Positions 24,224-35,484 of a DNA stretch of 64,000 bases are shown piece after piece. A program made the translations under genes and the position numbers. The notes below the pieces were generated by a model. It saw only the letters and a program-made list of their open reading frames with translations. It was not told the DNA's origin and did no database searches. Source of the stretch: Ganoderma boninense (Eukaryota > Basidiomycota > Agaricomycetes > Polyporales > Polyporaceae); the NCBI GenBank assembly GCA_002900995.3, contig CM035311.1:1488001-1552000 (forward strand). Reading direction: 5' to 3'. The stretch's first letter is position 1. Every line of letters begins with the position of its first letter.

Positions 24224-25738
24224 CTACACGAACGTCCGTCCCACCCCATCGCACACTGTACACGTCGACTCGTCGAAGATCAGGAACGACGTCTTCCCGC
24301 TGCCGCCACACCGCCAGCATAGCCTACCCCCGATACGCGGGTCGCCTGGCGGATACACGACGACGGGCCCCGATGACTCCGGCGTCCCGCTCAGCTGCCC
24401 GGCTGGCGCCCAAGAAGGGGGCGGGAAGCCCGTACGGGGCCCGAGACCTCCTACTCCCCCTACTCTACTGCCCAGGCGGTCGAGGTACGACGACATGGGG
24501 AGGATGCCGCCCGCGATGGGCACGACGCGCGGAGAGGCGCCGGGGTAGCCGCCCGCGCTGTACGTTGCGCGCGACGTCGTCGCGGAGCGCGAGAGGTCCG
24601 AGGCGGCGCCTGGGTAAGGGCCGCCCCAGGACGAACTGTGGTTGTGTAGCGACGCTTGTGGGGCGTGGAAGGTGGGGAGAGGACGCTGGAAGTTGGAAGA
24701 GGACGAGGAGCCGGACTGGCCGTCGGACGACGACGACCAGGACGCATACGTTATCGGGCCCGAGAAGGGTTTCGCGTACTTCTCCCAGCAACGCGAACAG
24801 GGATGTGAGGGGTCGTAGTTCTTGTATCCGGTGTTTTGACCTGTCCGCGGACAATTCCCGTCAATACTCTATGCGCCTTCGCTCGTTCGGAATACCAATT
24901 ACTCACATTTATGGCACTCATACCCATGGGGATACACGAGCACCTTCCCGTGCCTCAACAGTGGGTGCCCAGGGACAGGGCGGTCCGTCGGACGGCCATC
25001 GTTGGGGACGCTATTCGATGGCGCATTCTCTGCCCGCTCAGACGGGTAATCCTGCTGTTCCAGCCTAGGTGGCGCGAACCCTGTGCTTGCGGGCTGGGGA
25101 GATACAGGAGACGCACCGGCGCTGCTGCTCTGATACTGTGTGCTCGACCCTCCGTACAGCCCACTATCGTCCGCCCCCGCCGCATAGAAGTCCCGCGCAA
25201 AGTCTGACACGATGTTGGGATGCGACGTCGGCCGCGCTCTCGGCTCGTACGTGCGTTGGGAGGTGGGGTGCTGGGGTGGCGGGGCGAAGCGGGAGCGGTC
25301 CACTCCCGTCTGCGAGCGGTGCAGGTTGCCGGGGAAGGACGACCAGCTGTTGCCGGTCGTGTGCGAGGACGGTGCGCTCCATGATTCCGGGGGGAATTGG
25401 AGCTCTTGTCGACGAGGGACAGCTATGGGCTGCTGGAAGGGTCGCCTGGGGCCGAGTTCGAGGGTGGATTCGCCTTCGCGAAGGTTCGGGGCGACGGTGT
25501 ATGCGGGTGGGAGTTCTTCGGTCAGGATGTCCGCCACCGAGCCTGTTGTCTCTGCTGGACCTCCCGATGGCTGTTGGATCCTCTCCGGAGGCGGCCCTGG
25601 AGGTGGGGCGTAGGATGGTCGGGTCGGGGAACCATCATCTGAGGGAATCGGTGGAAGTGGGGGAGAAGAATTGCCGGTACGCGCGGGAGGGGCAGGCGTC
25701 ACCGTGGGACTGCGGAACGGGTTGAGCGTAGAGACCAT
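24224..25738 (-). CDS. HUA1: HUA1-like proline-rich zinc-finger protein
   Basis: Resembles yeast Hua1, a cytosolic zinc-finger protein linked to actin patch and endocytosis or ubiquitin functions. Two exons, 25738-24907 and 24840-24224, are joined by a 66-nt GTGAGT intron and give 482 residues. The first 250 or so residues are disordered and Pro/Ser-rich with PPxY-like stretches (ELPPAYTV), as in proteins that bind WW-domain ubiquitin ligases. The conserved part starts at YPHGYECHKC and crosses the intron into QNTGYKNYDPSHPCSRCWEK. The two CxxC pairs and the WxKY pattern are the family signature. A second CxxCxGxG pair near the end (LCWRCGGSGK, CTVCDGVG) resembles a DnaJ-type zinc module. The intron splits the second Cys codon of the first pair. 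The actin role is inferred only from the yeast name-bearer. Confidence 0.8.
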
Positions 25739-26307
25739 GGATCCTGGAGGTGGGGACGGCTTTGCTCGTAGGTATTCAAGTACGCTTGGAACTCGACCTC
25801 AGACCAGTGCAGAAGTTGGGGGAGTGGCGAGTGGGTGTGGGACAGAAGACACGCAGGTTTAGAGGAAAGGCAATACTTGGAGCTGCGGCGTAGAAGCCGC
25901 CCGGAAGTGGTCGACAAGGATATCGATTCTGGCGTATCCGTGTCAAACCGAAACAATTGAGAAATCACAAAGCCAGCCTTCTAGAGAATCAGGATTATGG
26001 ACAGCAGACGGATACTGGTGGCAAGACCTTCAATAGTGTATGACTAGTGTATGAGCAGCTCGAAAGGCTGTACCGAGCGATGCACGGCATTTCAGTCAGC
26101 GCTCGGTCAGCGCCGAACTTGACCGGGAGCGGTGGCCTGCGGTAGTCAGCATGTTGTGTCCATGCCGATCTCCGTCACTTCTTTTATACAGTGGTGTACA
26201 GTGGCTGAAATGTAACATACAATGTCCACGAGGGTATGGTCAAGGCCATCGGACAGAGCGCAAGGCCATCGGACAGAGCGACCTCACGACATCGGACAAC
26301 AGCGTGA
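25739..26307. other. intergenic between VPS28 and the HUA1-like gene
   Basis: Promoter of the HUA1-like gene and 3' region of VPS28. No gene is seen. It contains one exact 20-bp tandem duplication, listed separately. Confidence 0.5.
26241..26280 (+). repeat. exact 20-bp tandem duplication
   Basis: CAAGGCCATCGGACAGAGCG occurs twice back to back just beyond the VPS28 stop codon, in the presumed 3' UTR. Confidence 0.9.
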
Positions 26308-27366
26308 TCAAGAATGGTCCTCCTTACTGCTCAGACTTCTCAAGAACTCCCCATACGCGTGTTCGATGTCAAACGATAGCTGCCGAACGCACAGGAGACG
26401 TGAGCGTCCTGCCATCACAGCGCACTCTGCGGAAGTGTGTGATATACGTACCTGGCGCGCCTGCTCCTCGGTGAGTTGCTCGGAAGCCTTCATCCCATTC
26501 AGCGTGATGAGCCTATGCAGCACACCGCTCGTACTGTTGAGCATTCTCCGGCGCAGCAATCGGCAGGGGTGAACTCACCATCCAACCATCTTACTCCGGC
26601 CTTCCCAATCCTTGCTACCCTTGAAACGGGCATAGCTTGTCACAAGCTCCTGCAAGTGAGGATGCAGCTGATCCTTGGCGCGCATTCCAAGCTTGAGCGC
26701 ATCAGCAAATGTGATGAACCACTATAGTGGGGAGAACGCAGAGAACGCAGAAGGAAGTATTAGTAAACGGCCGGTGGTGGTAGGGGACAGGTGAAACACA
26801 GCGTCGGACGACAAAGACGTACTTGTGTTGTCTCAGCCACCCATTTGGCAGTCTCGGGCCCAGCTTCGCTAGAGTGTTCGACCGTAGCGGGCACTCCGAC
26901 CTGTATTCGATGCAAGGCCGCAGGATGGTCCATCTAGCGGTAAATTGACAGGGACATCAATGAGTCACAATCGACGCATACAAGTGAAGATGTTGGCACA
27001 TACCCGATACCTCGACATGAACTGGTCGATTGATGGAACGTCGTCCCCCACGAGCTTCAGCATGGTCTTGTACTGCGACAGAAGTCTCGTGCACGCTGGT
27101 GAATACCTCTTCGACAGAACCGCTTAGTATGACGTGCAAACTTGGAGGACATCATCTCGCGCGTTCGATGCGAACAGGGATGGGGAAAGGAGGATACGAA
27201 AGACTCACTCGGCAGCCGTAACCGAGTCGCGGACGTAGGCGCGCTCTAGGTACTCGAGCGCGACAATGATACCAAACAAGGTGGAGAGTAGACCATACTT
27301 CTCGCGTTCAGCGTTGGTCGTGTACAGTCGAACCTCTTCGTCGAGACTCAGTGGAACAGAGGTCAT
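26308..27366 (-). CDS. VPS28: ESCRT-I subunit VPS28
   Basis: Vps28 is a core subunit of ESCRT-I, which sorts ubiquitinated membrane proteins into multivesicular bodies. It binds Vps23 through its N-terminal region and ESCRT-II through its C-terminal four-helix domain. The start is ATG 27366. The first exon reads SLDEEVRLYTTNAEREKY then LEYLERAYVRDSVTAAE, which is the typical Vps28 N-terminus. The next exon (YSPACTRLLSQYKTML, PSIDQFMSRYR) is followed by MDHPAALHRIQVGVPATVE. The C-terminal domain begins WFITFADALKLGMRAKDQLH and continues with LHPHLQELV. LITLNGMKASEQLTEEQARQ is spliced to FDIEHAYGEFLRSL. The last exon ends at 26308. About five introns of ordinary length. The product is roughly 230 residues, normal for the family, with no sign of damage. 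Confidence 0.93.
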
Positions 27367-28259
27367 CGTGGGTCGAGGCTACGCTGTCAAGCGCCTGCTC
27401 GCCCCAATCGTCCTCCGGCAGGGCCTGGTCCTATGTGGGTAGGGTCCGCAGGAAAATTAAATAAATTAAATAAAATTAATTCGAAAGAAGGAAATTAAAT
27501 GGAGAGAGCGAGGGCGAGTTGGGAGATTTTCGAGTGGTGTGTATCGCGAGAGCCTCTCCCATGCTTGATCTGCTCAAAAATGAGCATCCAGACACAGAGA
27601 AAGACGTGGAATTAACTTTTGCGGCCGGCGCTAACGCGCCGGGGAGGTGCACCAGATAGATTTTTTATTCACCGGCCTGCGAGTGATTGCAGGGGCACCA
27701 AATTTTGCAAAATGCTGCGTCCAGTGTTGGTAAATGCAGTATCGCTATTACAACGGTCAAAATATGTAGTGAGGTAAACTGGTACCAGTCGCTGCGAGGT
27801 CACTTTACGGGCGCTTAAGCCATCATCTCGCACGTCTCCCTGGTTCCTCCTGCTCTTCGGTGCCTCTATGAGGCCTCTGTTTATAAATAGATACTACAGC
27901 TGACTACTCACTGGAATTTTTATCTTGCTTTGAAGACTATTCAGAACTATGAAGTTGTTTTGATTTGTGTTTTAATTTATTCAGTTGTTCTCACATCCGC
28001 TGAGTAAAAACACCGTAAATACACTAATACGTACTATGGAGCATCCTCCCAGTGTGTTCAGAGTTTTTTCGGGGGTGGTTGGTGACCAAGGAAAGCAGAT
28101 ACTCGGCCTCGAGCAGCACGGCGGCGCAGGCAGTTACTGCATTAGGCAGCCGGACATGTCCGGGCCGTCAGGTCCTAGGATTCAAACTCCGTCAGGTCCT
28201 GGGAGCCCCCCCACATAGGACGACTCCCCCGGCATTGCCGTTCCGGTACCCCGGGCCGC
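27367..28259. other. AT-rich intergenic stretch
   Basis: Contains an (AAATTAAAT)-like simple repeat at about 27453-27500 and a 288-bp segment (27725-28012) with LTR-like traits: TGTT start, AACA end and TATAAATA at 27892. No matching target-site duplication is present. It is clearly more AT-rich than its surroundings. Confidence 0.5.
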
Positions 28260-28484
28260 ATGACGAGGGATGCGGAGTCCCTGAAATTAGGCTCGAGCTG
28301 GAAACTGCAGCCGCTTCTCCATAAATCCCCCCTCGCAGAGCGTTCTTTTCATCTCAGACTCGACCAATTCGACCCTTCCACACTAGAATCAATACTGCAA
28401 GTCACTGAGTACGACCTCTTGGCTGGCATGCTTTCCTCCGGCCGCAGAGAGTCGACAGGTAAGTTGACACGGCCTGTGCGATCT

Positions 28485-28533
<49 letters not shown>

Positions 28534-29704
28534 TCTCTCTCGCTAAATCCACTGCTTTTGCTCTACTGAGATATCGAGGTCATCATCCCTCAGCCCTTAC
28601 GCAAAGTACCACGCGTTTACCCCAATGGTGACGGTCGGTCTCTCCAGGAGCTCGTGGGGATAGAAGAAAATCTGTTCAAGGAAATTGTGGTACCTTTCAT
28701 ATTTTTCTTCCTCACCTGGTACGTAGCAGGAAGATCGCTCATTCTGGACCATGCAAGACTTACATCCGCACAAGATGTAAAGATCGTGGCATGAATCGGA
28801 ACATCCGGTACCACTTACAGAGTCAAGATGTCCTGCGCAAGATCAAAGAAGAGGTCATTCCAAGATCCACCCTCCCTCAACGACTTGTGCACTGACATTC
28901 GAACATTTCAAAATAGACTATCAGAGAATTCCCTATCCTAATCCAATATGAGCATGCTTGGCCGATCACAACATACCTCAAGTTGGACTTGAGGCTTCGT
29001 CGCCGGTCTAAAAACGAGCCTAGCGGTGAGGTGAGTGTTTTCATGTCCTTTCGTTTCTGGGTAGTGTGCTTATCTGGCGAGAGGCTCCTCATTCTCAGCC
29101 CGTTCCCGTTCAAGAAATATCTATGAGTTCCATCGAGCCATCTCCCTGCAGGCCAGCGCATACACCGCTCTCGGTCACACGCATCGCCGACCGTGCGTCA
29201 GTCGAGGTCACCCCTCGGAAGACAACGTCTACCCACGTCGTACACACCTCGGCCAGAAACGCTTCCGAGAAGGCAAACATTTCTACACGTCATAAAACAA
29301 GGGATGAAGCGTCACAGCGCTCAAGTCTCAAGAGTGAGGCAAGTCGCCGTCAGGATTGTGTAAAGGCTACAGTACGTCTGCATATACTCCGTCGTGATCA
29401 CGGATCTATCTGACAGCACACTCATAGCCTTGCAACACCGCCGCCGTCCATGCAACATCCTCTATGCGTTCGTCGAATCCCGTCCTAGGTTGGATCGTGT
29501 CGTTCGACATCCCTCCGGCGGACGCCCAGCGCATCACGCAGCTCTTTTGCCTCTTTCGGCATCACCGACCAGGCGTACCTCCGCGCCTTTGCACGCATGG
29601 AATCCCGCGACGCGTGGCTCAGGGAGATGCGGGAGAATGGCGAGTTGAGTGAGATTCATGTGCGCATCTTGCGCGATATGCTTGAGCATGTCGCAACGGA
29701 ATAA
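28260..29704 (+). CDS. hypothetical multi-exon protein
   Basis: I do not recognise the function. The first supported exon reads FHLRLDQFDPSTLESILQV and ends at a GTAAGT donor (28460). Its intron carries a long CT microsatellite. The next exon restores the frame as DIEVIIPQPLRKVPRVYPNG. A Ser/Thr/Lys-rich disordered exon lies at about 29066-29370. The last exon gives FGITDQAYLRAFARMESRDA followed by REMRENGELSEIHVRILRDM and a stop at 29704. This charged helical end resembles C-terminal tails I know from other basidiomycete hypothetical proteins. The exon structure between 28680 and 29040 is uncertain and may include a defect, and the start codon is a guess. Confidence 0.4.
28487..28529 (+). 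repeat. CT microsatellite in an intron
   Basis: A (TC)n run of about 43 nt lies between the GTAAGT donor at 28460 and the acceptor near 28570. It forms the pyrimidine-rich part of that intron. Confidence 0.85.
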
Positions 29705-29779
29705 GGGAACCCAAGGGTGCATGTATCGTACCGAATTTTGACCGGACCAACGAGTTCGGCGGATGCAAGAGAAGGTGAG

Positions 29780-30470
29780 TAGAATGCATACAGAAGTACA
29801 AGTACCAATGTGACGGAGTTTCTTCGTGTGTGATCCGCATGAGGCATTGAATTACTCGACTGGTCGACGATCTCTGACTTTGACACAAATTGACCACCAA
29901 AGCTCGACGCCAGCCATATGAGAGCCCCATGCACTTCAAGCCGATGACACAGTGCAATGGCAAATATCTGAAGATCTCCGCAACACTTTGGTTCCGGGAA
30001 GTGAGCACAATTACTTCTTTCATCACCGTCACATTGGAATGACATTAGAGGGGACGTACAATTATTGGGGACATATTCATGGAACGTAGAGGACCTCGAA
30101 CCGAGCAGTGTCTGCAACTGGCCTGTAAGCGCCACCAGGACGCGTCGGGTAGCGCTCGGCCGGTTGGTAGTGTCCCTCCACTTCTGTCTCTTGTGATGCA
30201 CGTCAATACTCAAATACGGGTGCTTAGAACATCTAATACTCTCCGCAACCTGCGCATTCAAATGATGCCAGTCTAAGGTCTCCCAGTTGAACGCGCCATG
30301 ATGATTGCAGATCTGGGCAGTTCATGGCAACGTCAATCATATCTGGATCCGAATTGAGCCCTCTGTAAGTATGATTTGTTCAGTGGTACGAGACATGCAT
30401 GCGTAAATCTTTGACAGAAGCGTTGAACCTCGCTGCTCAGCTTCTTTCAATTCCTGCTCGCGTGTGGCGC
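29780..30470 (-). pseudogene. relic of an unknown protein-coding gene
   Basis: Fragments look coding but do not join cleanly. MILGATREQELKEAEQRGST (from about 30480) can splice to GLNSDPDMIDVAMNCPDLQ. One base out of frame with this, NHHGAFNWETLDWHHLNAQV begins and continues to about 30060. A third segment (SSFGGQFVSKSEIVDQSSN, near 29880) lies beyond. I see no known domain. A one-base frame conflict near 30310 suggests decay, although an unrecognised intron is possible. Confidence 0.3.
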
Positions 30471-30579
30471 CGAGAATCATCCTCGTCCAGCCCCAGTGTT
30501 AATCTCGGCTGCAACAAATTCGTCGGTGCGTCATGTCCTCCGACTCTGGTATGATTTGATAAAGTGTCCAACAGAGGCG

Positions 30580-30586
30580 TATAAAA
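30580..30586 (+). promoter_or_regulatory. TATA box of lipase 1
   Basis: TATAAAA lies 50 nt upstream of the ATG at 30636, which suits a short 5' UTR. Confidence 0.6.
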
Positions 30587-30635
30587 GCTGCGCTATGACG
30601 AGGAGCCAGAGCAGACCAGCTCCCCTTGAAACACC

Positions 30636-31926
30636 ATGACTCCCACTTCCTCTTTCGCGCTTCTGGCAGCCCTTCTTTCTCTGGCTCACAGTCTCCACGC
30701 GGCCCCGCCGACGGCTATTACAGGTCTACTGGCCCGCGAGGAGGCCATCACCCCGTTCTCCCCTGAGCAAATCAGTGCGTTCAAGCCGTACACCTGGTAC
30801 GCCGCGACGACCGCCTGCAACCTTTCCGCCATCATGGATTGGAAGTGCGGCACGAACTGCGATGCCAACCCCACTTTCAAGCCCATCGCCACCGGAGGTG
30901 ATGGCGACCTGACGCAATTTTGTATGCAGACCTTGTTCCTAAGAACGTTGAGAGTCTCTGCTTACCGACCCTCTTCTGAATCAGGGTTCGCCGGCTACGA
31001 CCCGACACTAGATACCATCATCGTTGCTCATCAAGGCACTAACACCTCGGAGCTGTGGGTTGTCCTGAATCTAATTCTGCATCTGAAATTTATCCTGACC
31101 CATTCTAGGTTGCCTATCCTCACTGACCTGGAAATCAGCCAGGTCAGCCTGAACTCGACCCTGTTCCCTGGCATCGACCCGTCTGTCAGGGTGCACGAGG
31201 GCTTTTCTGAGATGCATAGCAGGTAAGCCATGCCCTCGTTTACCCCAAACAACTTTATCGATTCTGTGATTTAGGTCTGCTCCGGGAGTCCTCGCTGCTG
31301 TTCAAAAGGCGCTGTCCATGTACCCAACGAAGCACGTAACAGCAGTCGGACATTCCCTAGGTAAGACCCTCATAATCCTGCCACGTTTACAGCTGGTTCT
31401 AATTTTCGTACTACTCTGACAGGTGCTGCTATCGCACTTCTGGATGCCGTGTATCTTCCCCTCCAGCTTCCGTCTGACGTGACGGTGAGCTATCGCGGAT
31501 ACGCCTCGCCTCGAGTAAGATGATTGTGCTGCAGAGTATATGCGCCCGTGGTTACTTATAGACTGAATTGTGTTTCCACAGGTAGGCAACCAGGCATTTG
31601 TAGACTACTTTGACTCCCTGGGGATGTCCGCGACGCGCATCAACAACAAGGAGGATCCTGTTCCTGTCCTCCCACCGATTACATTCTTCGGCTACCACCA
31701 TGTCAGTGGAGAGATTCACATCAAGGACGACAACGTGTGGATATCGTGCCCAGGTAAGTGGATACATCTTCATCCGGTCACTAATGCGAAGACCAACGCG
31801 TGGCCCGGCTTTCCAGGTCAAGACAACCCTAGCGACCAGTGCAGCACTGGCGACGTGACCTTCAGTAACTTCGATGTTTCTGAGCACTCGGGGCCATTCG
31901 ATGGAGTTACTCTTGGAATATGTTGA
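30636..31926 (+). CDS. secreted class 3 lipase, copy 1
   Basis: Alpha/beta hydrolase of the fungal class 3 lipase family, expected to hydrolyse acylglycerols or related esters outside the cell. ATG 30636 starts a signal peptide (SFALLAALLSLAHSLHA). SAFKPYTWYAATTAC opens the mature part. Seven exons give WFAGYDPTLDTIIVAHQGTN, the nucleophile elbow TAVGHSLG (Ser), then AAIALLDAVYLPL, YRGYASPRVGNQAFVDYF, and NNKEDPVPVLP with the likely catalytic Asp. YHHVSGEIHI carries the likely catalytic His. The end is GQDNPSDQCSTG to the stop at 31926. Cys residues near both ends could form disulphides. All six introns match those of the second lipase at 60550-61933, so the two are duplicates. No damage is seen. 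The true substrate is unknown. Confidence 0.9.
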
Positions 31927-32585
31927 TTCTTATCGGGTTTCCAGAGGTTAAATGGCAATCGGCTAGGCGAGTTCTTACTCATGCTGTCGGACCTGACAAG
32001 TCCTTGAAGTCGTTACCGTGACGGTCGCGCACGGCGCCATTCAAGTTCAGGACCCGTTGCACTGGTTGTTTGTGTAGCACTACAGTGATATCAAATTCAT
32101 GGCGGCTTTCTTGCAATGATGAATCCCTTACATTCTGAGCCTTGAATGAGAAGGTGTTCGGTGTCCCTTCGACAACCGACGGCAACGACGAGACCGTAGT
32201 CAGTATGGGGACGATTACGTCATGAGTATCTGCTTCTGCTAGCGCTCATATAGGCGCCATTGCTGGAAGTTGGATTCCCAACTCATGACTCTTGACTGCT
32301 TGAACTACATAACTTCCGCGGCTCTAACTCGGTTTTTAGAGACCACGAGGCCTTTTCAGCGCAGGTTCCACTCCCGTGACACTTTCGGACCCTCGTAGTT
32401 GAGGAACGCCTCGATAAGAAGCCTCAGTGGCGCCGCGTACCGGGTCCTCGGCGGCAGCAGTCCAAGAGTTCGCCGTCTGCCAGAGTTGGCCGACGAGGAT
32501 ACATCAGTCATCCAGAGCTCCCAATCTCTCCGTGTGTCAGCTTCGATGGGGTCGCTGCACGGACGCCATATACTTCTACTTCGTG
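31927..32585. other. intergenic, no supported gene
   Basis: A minus-strand frame at 31979-32185 (with NLNGAVRDRHGNDFKDL) looks mildly protein-like, but I could not connect it to other exons or a start codon. Confidence 0.4.
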
Positions 32586-33420
32586 ATGCGATTATATGTC
32601 ACCGCCGCTCTGTGCTGCCTTCTTCTCTTTGCTTTCGACCTCCTGCCACAGCTCACTTTGTCTCACATTGAACTTCCAATGCTATCGAGAGGTAATGACA
32701 ATGTCAGCGGTTGTATAAGTTCTAACCATTGTGCTGACTCATTTCTCATAGATTGCAAGATCCCTCCTCCAATGCCGTGGGTGCATAAACTATATGATGC
32801 TGCAGACGGGGTACCGACTCTGCAGAGCGAGATGCAGTTGTCCGATGACCCAGATTTGTTTAGGCATACTCTGGTGGGTCTTGCTTCAGATGAGGGAGCC
32901 ACTCATGTTGTTGATGTGCTTCGAAAGGCAAACATACGGGAAATTTGGCGACAACACGGCGTTGACCACAATGTCGCCTACAAGAACCAGGATCAAGAAA
33001 CTATGGAGAAAGTCAAGAAGCGTGTAAGTTCCTGTCTGTCAAATGGCATACTGAAGTCTATACTGAGTGAAATCGTGTTAGGCATTGAACGAGATGCCAT
33101 TCCTGCGCAAAAAGTACCACAAGGGATGGCCCGTACGCGTTTATTTACAGCGCTCGCTCCAGCATCGGGTGACCATCGCTGCACAGAGAAAATTCGATGA
33201 GGTGGGTATCCGGATAGCCTCGAAGCTTGAAATTTCAGTCGTTTTATACGACTGAATCTTACCCTCTCGTATACAGGCGCCTTACATATATCGCGGAAGG
33301 CCCTTCGTGATCATCGAGAGTTCGAGCGACTTGAAAGACAAAGCCCCAAACCGGAGAGCCTCTCACGCGCGGGTATGCTCTACCATATTCGAAGACAAGC
33401 ACCCTTGCTCGAAGATCTGA
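32586..33420 (+). CDS. hypothetical protein, multi-exon
   Basis: Function not recognised. ATG 32586 would give a hydrophobic N-terminus (AALCCLLLFAFDLLP), possibly a signal anchor, but an upstream start is possible. A 59-nt intron (about 32692-32750) leads to KIPPPMPWVHKLYDAADGVP, then LFRHTLVGLASDEGATHVVD and NVAYKNQDQETMEKVKKR. After a second intron comes ALNEMPFLRKKYHKGWPVRV, then LQRSLQHRVTIAAQRKFDE. A last exon (APYIYRGRPFVII) ends at TGA 33418-33420. Frames agree across all three introns, which supports a real gene. The central part is helical and basic, of a kind found in basidiomycete lineage-specific families. Confidence 0.5.
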
Positions 33421-33730
33421 TTTATCGACGCGTGGAGGTGGTCTTGCATACCGTCACGGGCGGACACGGTGCAGTGAATGCGAAGCATGCTAAGGATACG
33501 TTGTAGACCGGGATGAAGCAAAGTGAGGGGTATGTATAATGAGGGATTTGGAAGCTGAGTAGGTGTTACACGTGAAACTTCGGAGAAATGCAAATTCTGG
33601 AGGGCACTCTATTGCTGGGCAGAGTCCCGTTCGAACTTCATTTACGTTTACGACACCCAACTGTGATCTGATCATGGGTTCCTCATCATGATGAACATCC
33701 ACACTTGGATCAAGTAGGTTCCCAGTGAGG

Positions 33731-34079
33731 ATGATATCGTGCCGGTCCAGTGAACCGCCAATTCTGTATGTCCGCGAACATCATCCCGTTGTCTGGCATG
33801 TGAGTATGTGTGCTGAATTTGCGTTGCTCTGCATAGTCTCTTCGCTCGGGCCGTTAGTCAAGGTCACCCACTCCCGCGCCGACCTCCTCTATCATCTATG
33901 AGAATGAAGACTTCCCGACCATCCCGCTCGAGGAGCTTAAACGGGAACAAGGCTGTCTGCCAAAACGAAGGTTCAACTGCAACGGGCTTGAAGAGACCAT
34001 GGCTTCGACCGCGCGCCGGCACCCGGCCGTGAAATGTCTTTTTCAAGACACCAGTCGCGAACTGGCATGGCAGAAGTGA
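33731..34079 (+). CDS. small two-exon hypothetical protein
   Basis: ATG 33731 opens an exon ending at 33799 (PPILYVREHHPVVWH). A 58-nt GTGAGT to TTAG intron follows, and the second exon (33858-34079) stays in frame: IIYENEDFPTIPLEELKREQ, RFNCNGLEETMASTARRHPA, then CLFQDTSRELAWQK and TGA. The product is 96 residues, acidic then basic, with no domain I know. It may be the remaining part of a longer gene, because more coding-like sequence follows at 34120-34474. Confidence 0.4.
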
Positions 34080-34119
34080 ATTGGGCGGGGCGCGTGGATC
34101 ATGGCGCGTGACTGCAGTC

Positions 34120-34474
34120 GCGGGATCAAGCGGTCAAGACGGCGTACCCGATAGCGACGAAGTTATACCTTGCACAGCAGCACGAGGACGTCGCAGAGAC
34201 TATCCTTAGGAAAGAGGAGCTCGTTCTGTCGTTCTGTCCAAGGCGGATGAGTCGGTGTAATGTTGCAAAGTTGGCGTACGTACGGGCGGAGCTGATCGTG
34301 CCTTTCCGGGCCGCAGGTGGTTCTCAACAGGCACGTCGAAGACTAGAAGTAGTGAAGTTAGGTTTCAATTTGAACATGAAGGACTTCTACAGCGCACTCA
34401 TGAACCGATCTTCGTTCAGCCGGCCACGGCTCAGAGAGGTCCGTAAACAATTGAAAGTTAAGCCCAATATTTAA
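34120..34474 (+). pseudogene. coding-like fragment after the small gene
   Basis: An open frame without an early ATG reads QAVKTAYPIATKLYLAQQHE, then VAETILRKEELVLSFC, and continues to KQLKVKPNI and a stop at 34474. The amino-acid pattern is protein-like, but I find no start or upstream exon, so it is probably a relic or a 3' exon of an unrecognised gene. Confidence 0.25.
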
Positions 34475-35484
34475 CACCAGCTGGGAGAATGTGTAAGCCA
34501 TGGACCGTGACGCTGTTCAGCTATGGTGATTTTACACACCGCCTGATGACCGACAAGTCTTGGAGTGTCGCCCTCGCTACGGTCAGAGTTGAAAAGTAGC
34601 TTTGAAGTAGACGTAGAGGAGTTGGTGAGGCAACGCGATTCAATGAACCGACATGACGTTGACGAAGTGGATGGAGGAGAGACGGTCCTATGAGACGATG
34701 TCGAGAAGAGGCAGGCCTGTGGACGTCCGCGGTCCCATGGCGGCCATCCGGCTTATCAGTCAGGAACAGTGGTGGGGGGCCGTGTCACACTGGCTCGACT
34801 CTAGGCTATTTCCATCCGCTCGTGTTCACACCGCTAGGACATTAAGACCTATTACGACACTCGACCGTGGCGGCAGAGCCTAACACGAGCAAACTTTCCG
34901 CTCTAATCTGTCGATGGGACCGCATCACGAATAAGCAACACCGCAGTGATGAAAGACGGGAGCACTCACAATACGGCATGAATCTCAGCGAACCGCGAAC
35001 CACTGCGTATAGACGTAACAACTCGGTTAGCGACATAACCATAAGGATGGCTTGAGGGTGAGTGCAACCAACCTCGCTCCGTCCTGGCACTTGACTTTGA
35101 CCGTCGAAGCCCGACCTTCCAACATGCTAGCGCAGCTGCCAGACGGCAACCGATGCTACATTGTCCCCATACCACAGGACTAGAGTATGTCTTTGTGTGG
35201 GTCAGATAACTACGAATCGCGCGATATACTAGTGCTCATAACAAAACAAGTCCAGAATGCACGAAGCTGTATGCAATAAGCAGCGTCCACGATGCGCACG
35301 GCAACCCCCGCCGCTCCCACCCTCTCTCTCCTCGGCCCTGCACACCTCGCAGCAGGCCCCCACCCAGCGGAGCCCCGCCCTGGACGCAGGTCCGCCGTCC
35401 CACCAGAAGCAGAACAGCGACCGACCGACGACCAAGCGCGGCAGCTCTCGCGGGGCCTGCCCCGGTCGCTCGCACGCGCCAACA
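34475..35484. other. intergenic, no supported gene
   Basis: About 1 kb with only short unconvincing frames. The right end could be translated as part of the MADS gene if its alternative reading frame is used, which stops at 35210. Confidence 0.4.

Noticed and set aside
23803..25068. 421-codon open frame on the plus strand with an ATG start, the longest in the window
   Set aside because: Its right half is antisense to the HUA1-like gene, its translation is Arg/Thr/Ser-rich without domains, and the opposite strand gives a clear conserved protein.
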